Shown here piece after piece: positions 1 to 8,386 of a stretch of DNA of 64,000 bases (its first letter is position 1; each line of letters opens with the position of its first letter). The position numbers were made by a program, and so were the translations under genes. Origin of the DNA: Cafeteria roenbergensis (taxonomy: Eukaryota; Sar; Bigyra; Bicosoecida; Cafeteriaceae). Where the stretch lies: contig VLTN01000023.1 in NCBI GenBank assembly GCA_008330645.1, positions 124,001 to 188,000 of the forward strand, written 5' to 3'. Under the pieces are notes generated by a model that worked only from the letters and a program-made list of their open reading frames with translations, searched no databases and was not told the origin of the DNA.

Positions 1-468
1 CGAGCCCGCACGCCATACACGGTTCGCGGCGAGCGCGGGTCCAACCGGCGGTCAAACTCGGTTCGGGCTGCAAAGTCCCGGGTCTTTGTGAGGCCGGCCA
101 GGGTGTCGGCCAGCGAGGCCGCCAGCGACCCGGTGGCGCGAGGGTTCAGCGGCGAGCTCGGAGCAATGCGCGACGCCACCGTTAGCCCGCCCCCTGCCGC
201 CAGGCTGTCGCCCGCGCCCGACGCTGTGGCGACGGAGGAATCTGCTGACGCAATCGAGGCCCCCACCGCGGCCAAGGAGGACCGAGGTTTGCTCGCACGC
301 GCCTCAGAGTTGACTTGCTCGACGAATTGCCGGGCGCGGATGTGGTGCAGGAACTCGTCGCGCCTCCTCGCGTCGTTCGAACCGAATGCGTTTTTGCGTG
401 CTGCGGGTCGGATCTCGAGGAAGGAACCCGATGCGGGGAGCGGGGGGCGGCGCGGAGCTCGCCGACGG
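1..468 (-). CDS. Partial gene, left window edge; product unrecognised
   Basis: On the minus strand a stop-free frame runs from about 468 off the left edge (codon starts at positions congruent to 2 mod 3). It is not low-complexity throughout: it contains NAFGSNDARRRDEFLHHIRA, a stretch that looks like an amphipathic helix, then an Ala/Ser-rich segment, then FDRRLDPRSPRTVYGV near the edge. A good acceptor (CCCGCAG) ends at 469, so I place the 5' boundary of this exon at 468. The upstream exon is not settled. A GTGAGC donor at 533-528 could close an exon ending in the 535-700 region, but the phase did not match in the most protein-like frame. No start codon or stop lies inside the window. The family is not recognised; the coding call rests on frame openness and residue pattern. 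Confidence 0.5.
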
Positions 469-1302
469 CTGCGGGCCGCGGCGCGAACGCGAGCGGAGGT
501 CGCAAAGCGCGTCGCGCAGGTGACGCGGCTCACTCTCCCTTGGCTGTGCGGTGATGTATCTGGGCCCGCCAGGAACGTCGCCGCCCTCTGTAACCGTGTA
601 TGTGATTTCGGAAAAGTTGCCAGTCCTGCACACGGACAGGCAGGGACGGCACGCGCAGCGGGGCAGCATGTCGTGTTCGCATTTGTGCCGTTCCGTGGAT
701 GTTCAAAATTCCGAGGCGCGGCGGCTTGCACAAGCCCGGCGCGAACGACCCCGTTGTTTACCTTGAAAATGCCTTCGGGACGGCGGGGCGCCTGCCCTTG
801 AAGCGCTCCGGCAAGTCCAGTCCCTTGTCCCCGTACGGCTCGCTGGAGAGGACGAAAGCGAAATGCTCGCCTGCGGAGGCTTTCCCGGAACCGCGGCCAA
901 GTTGGGCACGAGACAGAGAAGTCACCATCGGTATGGCAGTGGGGCGGAGGGGCGGTGCGGGGGTGGGCCTGGGAAGAACCCCACCGCCGATGTTCGGTTC
1001 CAGGAGAGCGGTTCAGGATGCGCGGAGCGAAACCTGGCCAGCTCACGCTTGTCCTTGCTCTCCGGCTGAAAAGCGCTCGCCGTCTTGGTGTTGAATACTT
1101 TGGTTGTGTACATGAGTCCAGCGCCCACGGTCCCTCGGTCAGTGCGCGCAGAAGTTCGCCACGGGGCCGTGTGGTAGCTGGCCAGCTCGCGCTGGTCCGT
1201 CGCAGATTTGAGATGGCGGATTGTCTCTCCAGCCCCATATATGAGCCCCGACTGCGGCGACTGCCCCGCCCCGCAAGTCACACGCCCGCTGCCCGGTGGA
1301 AC
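469..1302. other. Intergenic / possible upstream exon and promoter region
   Basis: Lies between the left-edge minus-strand gene and the Tctex-1 gene, so it should hold divergent promoters. The minus strand at about 535-700 may hold an exon of the left-edge gene, but I could not fix it. A TATA-like CATATATGAG lies about 60 bases before the Tctex-1 ATG. No RNA gene or repeat was seen. Confidence 0.4.
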
Positions 1303-2109
1303 ATGGCCAGCGCAGCAGCCTCTGAGCCCGCGGCCGCCAGCAGTGCGGGCCCTGACGCCCCCAAGGAGACCCTGTTTGCCGAGATCCAAGACAAGCTGCG
1401 CGACGAGTGCCACAGGGTGAGCCAACAGTTGCCGCGCCGTGCTGCTCACCGCTCGCTGCGCCTCGCAGCGCGCCCGTAGCCCCACGGCCCGCGACGGGGC
1501 GTGGTGCATGCCGCACTTGTCCCTCTGGGGTCTGGGCTGGTTGCTGGTTGCTGGTCGCTGCCCGGCGGCTCCCGTCGCGGGCGCAAGCCAGCTGCCGGAG
1601 CCACGCGAGTGGCTCGGGCTCAAACGTCGCCATCGGCACATCCCCCTCAGCACGCGCTCGGCGAGGGCGTCGCAGCATCGTGTCTGCCGCCCGCCTTGCG
1701 CAACGCGTGCCTCTGCTGTCGGGCTTCATGGGCGGCCGGCTCGGTCCGAGCGCGAGCTAGTTAAAGGGCAGCCACCTGGCCGCGGATTCTCGCGTCTCGC
1801 CGAGCACTCGCCACCCCGGACGCTTGCGCCTTGCAGATCGCTGGCGAGGTCCTCGGGGACAAGGAGTACGTTGCGGACGAGGTTCCAGAGCTGTCGGGAG
1901 ACATCTCCGAGCGCTGCCTGGCGCGCGCCCGCGAGCTTTGCCCGACGTACAAGGTCGTGGTCAACGTTTCCCTGCTCCAGCGCACTGGGTCCGGCCTTCA
2001 CACATGCTCCGCGTGCTTCTGGGACCGCGAGCTGGATGCCTGCTGCTCCGTCCGGTGGGAGAGCAGCAGTATGTATTGCATCATCGCCATTTTTGGCATT
2101 TCGGTTTGA
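1303..2109 (+). CDS. DYNLT1: Tctex-1 family dynein light chain (two exons)
   Basis: Exons 1303-1416 and 1837-2109 join in phase 0 across a GTGAGC...TTGCAG intron of 420 nt, giving 128 residues, close to the usual length of this family (about 110-130). The C-terminal half carries the family hallmark: GLHTCSACFWD, then SVRWESSSMYCI and the hydrophobic end IIAIFGISV, which forms the domain-swapped beta strands of the Tctex-1 dimer. The N-terminal helix region (ETLFAEIQDKLRDECHR) precedes the intron. Known role of the family: a light chain of cytoplasmic and axonemal dynein that dimerises on the intermediate chain and links cargo. Which dynein it serves here cannot be told. The ATG at 1303 is the only sensible in-frame start and gives a short Ala/Ser-rich leader. 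Confidence 0.9.
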
Positions 2110-2357
2110 GCTCGTCGCGAACTGGTCGGAGGACCGCCCCCTCGCCCGCCGCCCCCTTGCTCGCCCTCGGCAAGCCCTCGATCGGTCATTCGTCTGCAGC
2201 TCGCTCTCGGCTTGGTGCTTGGCACCTGGCATGCTTCGCCGTGCGTGAGCGCGCGCGCAATTCCAAGCTGGCGGCGACTGCTGCTTTGCAAAGCGCGCTG
2301 GGTCACACGTGCGCAAGGTCGCACGCGAGCGGGCGCGAGATTCGTGAGAGCCTGTGG

Positions 2358-5123
2358 CTACTCGCCCAGGCGCGCCCTCAGTGCAGCGACTTGGCCGGCA
2401 ATCACCGACTCCACACGAGCTGCCGGAGGCGCGGGAGCCGCCGTCGCGCCCTCCAGCCGAGCCTCGAACGACTCCGCGTCGGCCTCATCCCAGGACTGCA
2501 CAGACGCTACCGGCCAGTCCCCAGTCCGGGGCGTGTCGCCTTCGTCGGCACCACCGCTCCGCAGCGTCGCGGGGTTCGCTGCCCCATCGTCCTCCCACGA
2601 GCTGACGCTCTGGCTGCCCATAGCGGCCTGGTTCGGAGCCGCACCCCCGCAGTCTTCGCTGCTGGCCAGCACGTGACCTGCACCCTCGTAGTCGTCTCGA
2701 AGCAGCGTGGTCTCCGGCCCCAGCGTCTCGTCGATCGTCGGAAGCATGTCATCGCTGCTGGCGCCGCTTGTTCGCGACTCGCTGGGAAGGGAATCATGTC
2801 CGCTGCCCTCGGCACTCCCGGTGCCAGCAGAGGAGAAGCTCCCATCGCCATTGTCCGACCAAGACTCGGACACAGACGCGACTAGCCCGCCGCCAGCTTC
2901 GGCGCCTGTTCCGAGGCCAAGCGGGGCCGGTCCACCACACGTGTCTTGCTGCCGCTCGGCTCCAGGGTCAGGGGCTGGCTCCTCGCGCAAGGCCTGGCCG
3001 CCGCGATGTGCTGCCGGCGGCGGCGCTGCCCCTTCGCTCCCTGGGCCGGAAGCAGGCGCTGGTAGTGTCGACCCGGCAGCGCCTGCCGTGGCGCGAATCG
3101 GCGCGTCGCCGCCGCGTGCGACTGACGACGCCGGCGACGACGGCTGCCCTGCGCGCGTCGGCAGGCCCGGCCGCAGCGGCGCTGGTGGCAAGTGCCGCAT
3201 CGAGATTCGCCATGCTGGCGAGCCCGACGGGTCTGGTGGATCCTGGACAGCGCCGGACGCGACCTCGTGGGCTCCGCGGCTCCCGGTGGCGGCCGAGTCC
3301 AGACGCCACTCCTCCTCGGCAACACCCCTCCACTCTCTCGCCGCTGCACCACTTCCCCAGTCCCTGTGTGCGGCAGCAGAACGCAGGGCACCGTCTGGCG
3401 CCGCTCCGGCAGCGGTCGCAAGCCGCTGCAGAGCGGCCTCAGCCGTCTCCGCCCGGCTTCGCCACATTCTCTCCCTCTCCCTCCAGCTGACGGAGGCCTG
3501 TTCGACGGCGGAGCGAGCTGCGTGCATCCGGCTCTGCAAGGCCTCGAGTTCCGCCACAGCAGCGTCTCGCTCGGCCCTGGTGGCCAGCAGCTTGGCTTCC
3601 GCGTCCGGGCTGGCTGCTGCAGCGTCGACACCCTCCGGCTCTGTCTGGCACGCAGCGTGCGCCTGAGGCTGGCTTGGCGACCAAGGCCGAGGTGGCCGAG
3701 ACGGGCAAAGATTCCCGGTCGCAGCGCGCGTGGAGGGCATGTCCGGCCGATCCCCCGGCATATGCCGGGGCGGGCTTGGCGAGTGAGGCGCCCGAGCGGG
3801 TGGCGCATGCGCGGCTGGCGCGGTATGGTCGCGGTGCGGAGTCCGGGCGGTGGCCGAGAAGCCGGGCAGTGCGGGCAGCAGCTGCAAGGCCCGAGCAATC
3901 TCCATCGACACCGGAGACGCAGCCACTGCAGCCCCGCCCCCACGGCTGGCTGCGTCCGAGCCTGAGACTGGCGTCACGCGCGGTGCGGGGCAGGGGCTGC
4001 TGGGAGGCGGGCCCTGCAGCGGGGTGGTTGCGGTCCTTGGGGGGGCGTGTGCTGCTCCGGAGCGAGGAGCTACGCCGGGAGGCCGGAACAAGAGGTCTCG
4101 TTGCTGGGCCGAGCGGGCCGCGGGGCCGGGGCTGCTCGCGCGTGCAAGGGGTAGAGGCCGAGCCGACGGCGGCGGCGGCGGCGGCGGCGGAGGGATAGGC
4201 AAGGCAGTGCGGGCAGCGGCCGTCGCTGCGGGCCGGCCGGTGTCGGGAAGGGGCGTCGCGGGCACGGCACGTGGTGTGGCGTTGGCGTCGGCAATGACCG
4301 GTGCTGGGCGTTGTGCTCGAACGCAAGGCCCGGGCCGCACCACCACGACCCATGAGGATCGGCGGGTCCTTCCTCGAGGTGTGTCTCTTGCACCCGCTAG
4401 CCGGGTGGCCACGCTCCCCCCCTCGTTGCCGGGAGCACCGGACGAGCCTGTTGGCCGATGGGCCCAGTGGCCCGCCGTGGAGGGCGGGCAAGGGTCGTCC
4501 GATTGGGCTGGCGGCGTCGCCGCCGCGATTCCGCCCGTCAGCGGCGTTACGAAACCGCGCCTTGAGCCATCTGCCCCTCGGGTCTGCTGCTGGTGCTGCT
4601 GCTTGGAGCGAGCACCTCGCTGCGGCCGCGGAGAAGCTGCTGGGCTCGCTGTGGAGGGCGACGCGAGGCCTGAGCTCGGCCCAAGCGACGGTGCGCCCCA
4701 GTGCAAGCTTGTCCCTTGCGCAGGGGCGCGCCCAGCTTCACGCAGCGGGCTGGCCGGCCGCCGCCCGGCGTGCTGGACCCGCAACTCGCTTGCCGTCATC
4801 GCCCCGCTGTCTTGACTGCCAAGCCTGCCATCCGCGTCGCGGCGCGGTGTGTGCAACGAATGCACACTCTTGGACGGGCTGGGGGTTGCATGGGGCACGG
4901 GAAGGCGCGGCGGGCGAGACGCCGGCGCCCACGCTGCCGCCGTTTGGAATCCGCTCGCCGCCGCAGGTCCGCCCGAGCTCCACGGCGCCGGCCCCAGTCC
5001 CCACAGTCGCCCGGACAGCGCGGCTAGTTCCACTGGGTCGATTCGGTGCGCCCCTGCGCCCCGCCACTGCTGCGCACGTGGCTGCATCCGCCGATCATCC
5101 CAGTCAGGCAGCCGGCGGCTCAT
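2358..5123 (-). CDS. Large disordered protein with central coiled coil, unknown function
   Basis: A 921-residue frame without introns. Most of it is Ser/Pro/Ala/Arg-rich and predicted disordered. One clear coiled coil occurs around residues 485-545 (AERDAAVAELEALQSRMHAA, then WRERERMWRSRAETAEAALQ). The acidic C-terminal third holds three similar Ser-Trp-acidic motifs (SVSESWSDNG, SQSVSSWEDDG, SVQSWDEAD) before a helical end, VAALRARLGE. A proline run near residue 310 comes from a GGC repeat at about 4165. The start at 5123 is chosen because the protein-like pattern begins there; an in-frame ATG at 5297 would add 58 Cys/Arg-rich residues that look non-coding. No family recognised. The architecture (disorder, coiled coil, acidic short motifs) suggests a scaffold, which is inference only. 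Confidence 0.6.
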   Translation of the reverse strand: MSRRLPDWDDRRMQPRAQQWRGAGAHRIDPVELAALSGRLWGLGPAPWSSGGPAAASGFQTAAAWAPASRPPRLPVPHATPSPSKSVHSLHTPRRDADGRLGSQDSGAMTASELRVQHAGRRPASPLREAGRAPAQGTSLHWGAPSLGPSSGLASPSTASPAASPRPQRGARSKQQHQQQTRGADGSRRGFVTPLTGGIAAATPPAQSDDPCPPSTAGHWAHRPTGSSGAPGNEGGSVATRLAGARDTPRGRTRRSSWVVVVRPGPCVRAQRPAPVIADANATPRAVPATPLPDTGRPAATAAARTALPIPPPPPPPPPSARPLPLARASSPGPAARSAQQRDLLFRPPGVAPRSGAAHAPPRTATTPLQGPPPSSPCPAPRVTPVSGSDAASRGGGAAVAASPVSMEIARALQLLPALPGFSATARTPHRDHTAPAAHAPPARAPHSPSPPRHMPGDRPDMPSTRAATGNLCPSRPPRPWSPSQPQAHAACQTEPEGVDAAAASPDAEAKLLATRAERDAAVAELEALQSRMHAARSAVEQASVSWRERERMWRSRAETAEAALQRLATAAGAAPDGALRSAAAHRDWGSGAAAREWRGVAEEEWRLDSAATGSRGAHEVASGAVQDPPDPSGSPAWRISMRHLPPAPLRPGLPTRAGQPSSPASSVARGGDAPIRATAGAAGSTLPAPASGPGSEGAAPPPAAHRGGQALREEPAPDPGAERQQDTCGGPAPLGLGTGAEAGGGLVASVSESWSDNGDGSFSSAGTGSAEGSGHDSLPSESRTSGASSDDMLPTIDETLGPETTLLRDDYEGAGHVLASSEDCGGAAPNQAAMGSQSVSSWEDDGAANPATLRSGGADEGDTPRTGDWPVASVQSWDEADAESFEARLEGATAAPAPPAARVESVIAGQVAALRARLGE

Positions 5124-6367
5124 CCCTGCCGCGTTGCGAACACGCCAAGCCAAGCAGCCGGCTGGCCCCAGCTCCCAGTCACAGGTAGCCGCACGACGGG
5201 ATCCTCGACCTGCTCGCACGCTCCTTGAGCAGGTGCAGCCGGTAGCTGGTCGCAGCACCGGGTGCAGAGCTTCGAGTCGCGCGCAGCAATGTTGCATGCT
5301 CTCGGACGCTCGGAGTGACAGATCATCACCTCGTCGGGTCGCACGCTTGCCTGCCGTGCGAACGTGCGCTTACGCGTTGCTTGTAGCTCATGGCCGGCCA
5401 GATTGGAAGCCGCCCACTCGAGACCCAACCGTCGCTCGCCCACCAGCCTCAACTGCACTTGGCCAATTGCGGCACAAAGCGAGCTGTCCGTGCTGATGGT
5501 GCACGCGCATCCCGCTATAGTGGCCCAGAGCCTTGCCGAAACCTGCTGGGTCGCGTCCTAAACAGTCGGTGTTGTGTTGACGCTGCTGCAACCGCTGGTT
5601 CTCGCTCGAGGGCCACGAAACTGTCCCTCTGCAGCGTGGCGGCGAGCGGTGCACGCAGCTGAGCGCACACCGGCCAGTTGCAGGAGGAAGCATCGGCGAG
5701 ATATGGCTCTTGATTGTGTTCTTGGGTCGCGGGTTTGCATGCACGCACATTTCGGCTGATTGATGGCAATGCAGGCCTCACACCTATTTCCAGTCCATCC
5801 TCAAGTGCCCGAGGAGGCTATATTCCGCAGCCCGCCCTCGCCGCTCACGTGGCACCTGACATCAACGAAACTCGCCGGAGTACTGTGCATTGCCGAGCAC
5901 AGGTTCCAGGTTTCATGAATTTGCACTCCAACCCAGCTCAGAGGATTCAAAGCGAAATGCCTGCGCGTCGTCAAAAATGGAACCATGGGTTACTAGGGAA
6001 ACTGTGTTCCCACCTCGGAGCTGTTCATACCCGATACTGGTGCCAAGCCCGGAAGCAAAGGGCTGCGTCGGCAATGCATGATCAAGAATGATGTGCGGTG
6101 CGTATGTCAATCGCACACCAATCATGCTTGGGCGGTGCCGGGGCCAGCCGATGGGCGCGAGCCTCGAGTCAATCAATAGTTCGGTCCTGCGACCGCGGTG
6201 CGGATGCGGGCTGAGGCGGAGGGGCAGCAGGCTCGACCGGCCTACGGAAGCAAGCTGATCTCGTGACATTCCGCTGCTCTGCACGGGGCACACTCTGGGC
6301 AGCCTGCTCGCAACGGGGCCAATTTCTGGCACCTCCTCGCCCGACCGTCGGCGCCCGGCTGTTCTCT
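5124..6367. other. Intergenic region, locally AT-richer
   Basis: Divergent spacer between the coiled-coil gene (minus) and the CoiA-like gene (plus). From about 5300 to 6130 the base composition is clearly less GC-rich than the surrounding genes, near 50% at 5880-6060. No convincing exon, tRNA or repeat was found. Short open frames here lack coding-like residue patterns. Confidence 0.5.
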
Positions 6368-6957
6368 ATGCGCGGGCAGGCAGCCGCGTTCTTCGGGGCG
6401 AGTCGGGCGTTTGTGGGTGAGCGCGGCAAGCGGGGGGCACACCTTGTTGGGGCACTTGCGTCGCAGCGGAACCAGTGCAACTCCGTGCGGCTTGCACGCC
6501 CTCCTCCCTCGCAGAGCGAGTCGCCGCCGTTGCGGCATCGCGGCCAGAACCATCCGTGGCGGCCTCTCTGCTCTCCGCTGGCCGGGCAGGCCGGGGCACG
6601 CGTGGGGGCGAGACGGAGGAGCATTTGATGTTCAAGGCGGCCCTCGCCGAGGCCACGCGAAGCACAGGCGGATGCGCTGTGGAGGAGTTTCCGGGCAACG
6701 GGTGGCGGGCGGACGTGATGGCTGCGTGGCCATCCGCTGGCCCGGGGGGCGGTCTGGCGCCAGCAGCGGTGGCGCTCGAGGTCCAGACCTCCCCACAGGA
6801 ACACAAGCACACCGTTCGCCGCCAGCGGCAGTACCAGAGAGAGGGGCTGGGGTGTATTTGGCTGTTCAAGCCGCCACCGCTGGACGCGCTGGGCCGGGGC
6901 TCGTCTGGCCTCCCAGTGTTTGGGCTTCGATGGAGCGAGGCGGAGCCCGTTGACGCA

Positions 6958-6989
<32 letters not shown>

Positions 6990-8166
6990 GGCAGCGGCGG
7001 CCGTGAAACCGAAGCGAGGGGTTAAATCCGGGGCAGAGGACGAGTGGACGCGCGCGCAGGCACTGCTGCCTACGCCGTCCGTCGTTGTGACCCGGCAGGC
7101 CCCGCAAGGGCCACGGCCGTCCGACGGCGTGCGCGCGTTCTTGCGCGCCGGGACGGCTAGTCTGGCCTCTGTGCGCGCCGGAGACGCCGCCAGGCAGCAG
7201 GCCGCCGAGCGGGGTCTGCCAGGCCGCCCGCCCCGGGTGCGGTACAGCTGGACGTACGGCCGCGCCGTGGGGCTGCACGAGCTTCTGCTCGCTGTCCGCG
7301 AGGGCCGGCTGAGGTGGTCCCCGGCCTTACAGGCCACAAAGGGAAGCCACTCCGTGTCGGTGTCTGTGGCCGCGCCAGTCGGCGCGCAGGGGTCGCGCTG
7401 CCGCAACTGCGGCGAGGCCTTCAGCTTGGCCATCGGCGCCTCGCGCTTGCGAAGCAGGGCTGGAACGCCGCTGCCAGCGGACGACAGCTGGTCGATGGCT
7501 GTGAGAGGGCCGGCTGCGAGCGCGGGGGACCGCGTAGCAGCGCTGCTCAGAGGAGGCTGGGGCGGCGGGCTCCTGGAGGCGCTGTTGCGGGCGGACGCCT
7601 CCATCGCTGCGCCCCGTATTCGTCCCGCAAGAGCTGCCTCGGCTGGAGAATGGGGTCTCTCGTGCCGAGGCTGTGGGGCGCCCCTGCCCGCGCCCAGGCG
7701 TAGGCCGGCGCGGGGGCCCGGCGCGATGAGGGTGGACGACCCGTTCGGCGACCTCACGCGGCAGCCCCGCCTACCTGCGCAGGCGAGCGACGGAGGCCGT
7801 GCACAATGGACGCAGTGGCAGCAGGAGTGCGAGACGCCGCTGCTGCCTGGCGCGTGGCAAGTGGCAGAGCTTCAGGGCGAATGGCGTCAGTATCGGGTCG
7901 ACGTCGTCATCGACCCCCACGCAGAGGCCAACAGCGCGCGCAGAGCCCTAGCTGCATTGCAGTCTCCACGCAGTGTCGGCGCGCTTGACGCGGTCCGTGA
8001 GCAGCTGTCGCACCTGCTCCCGCCCGCAAGCCGGCTCTCGGATGCCGAGGTTGCATCGGCGCTGCAGGCGCGGCAGTTTGCGGCGCGCCGCCCCGGGCTG
8101 GGCCTGTGGGAAATTGAGCCCCCGAGAGAGGAACCAGCAGAGCGCGACTTGCGGTTGTGCCGGTGA
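6368..8166 (+). CDS. CoiA-like PD-(D/E)XK nuclease family protein with two CxxC motifs
   Basis: Exons 6368-6416 and 6467-8166 (a 50-nt GTGAGC...GTCGCAG intron, phase 1) give 582 residues. Residues 63-135 match the CoiA-type nuclease core: EEHLMFKAAL (E-x-H-x3-K, residues 67-73), then WRADV with Asp99, then ALEVQTS with Glu121 and Gln123, then RRQRQYQREGLGCIWLF. This gives the D...ExQ variant of the PD-(D/E)XK site and the following R..Y..G...W strand-helix pattern typical of CoiA. Downstream are a 16-residue Ala tract, a helical segment (GLHELLLAVREGRLRW), and CRNC (328-331) and CRGC (416-419), which could pair as a zinc site. Known context: CoiA proteins are bacterial, linked to competence and DNA processing. 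The eukaryotic role is unknown. The intron-supported ATG is chosen because the next ATG (6628) would cut the E-x-H motif. Horizontal origin is inferred; codon use now matches the neighbours. Confidence 0.72.
6961..7002 (+). repeat. (GCT/GCG)n trinucleotide repeat encoding polyalanine
   Basis: A run of GCT codons passing into GCG/GCA codons within the CoiA-like gene, coding for about 15 consecutive alanines. It separates the nuclease core from the C-terminal half and is likely length-variable. Confidence 0.9.
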
Positions 8167-8386
8167 GGAGGGGGCCCATTGATGAGCGACCCGGCCAAGA
8201 GTTGTCGAGCAAGCCCAACTCTGCCGGAACTTGGCCTCACTCACCAAAGGTTTGGACTGCGCCGCGTCCAGTCGCACCGACCAGCGCAACCGGTGCCACT
8301 GGGCAGCTGCGCGGCGGCCCAGGCCAGTCCACTACATAGCAGCGTACGAAAGCGTCTGCCTGCGGGCACCAGACAGCGACCGCGAC

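Noticed and set aside
535-700. Minus-strand exon reading ITYTVTEGGDVPGGPRYIT
   Set aside because: It has a GTGAGC donor at 533-528, but its phase does not match the acceptor at 469, so it is not joined to the left-edge gene.
6366-7757. 463-residue minus-strand open frame
   Set aside because: Antisense of the CoiA-like nuclease, whose motifs are on the plus strand.
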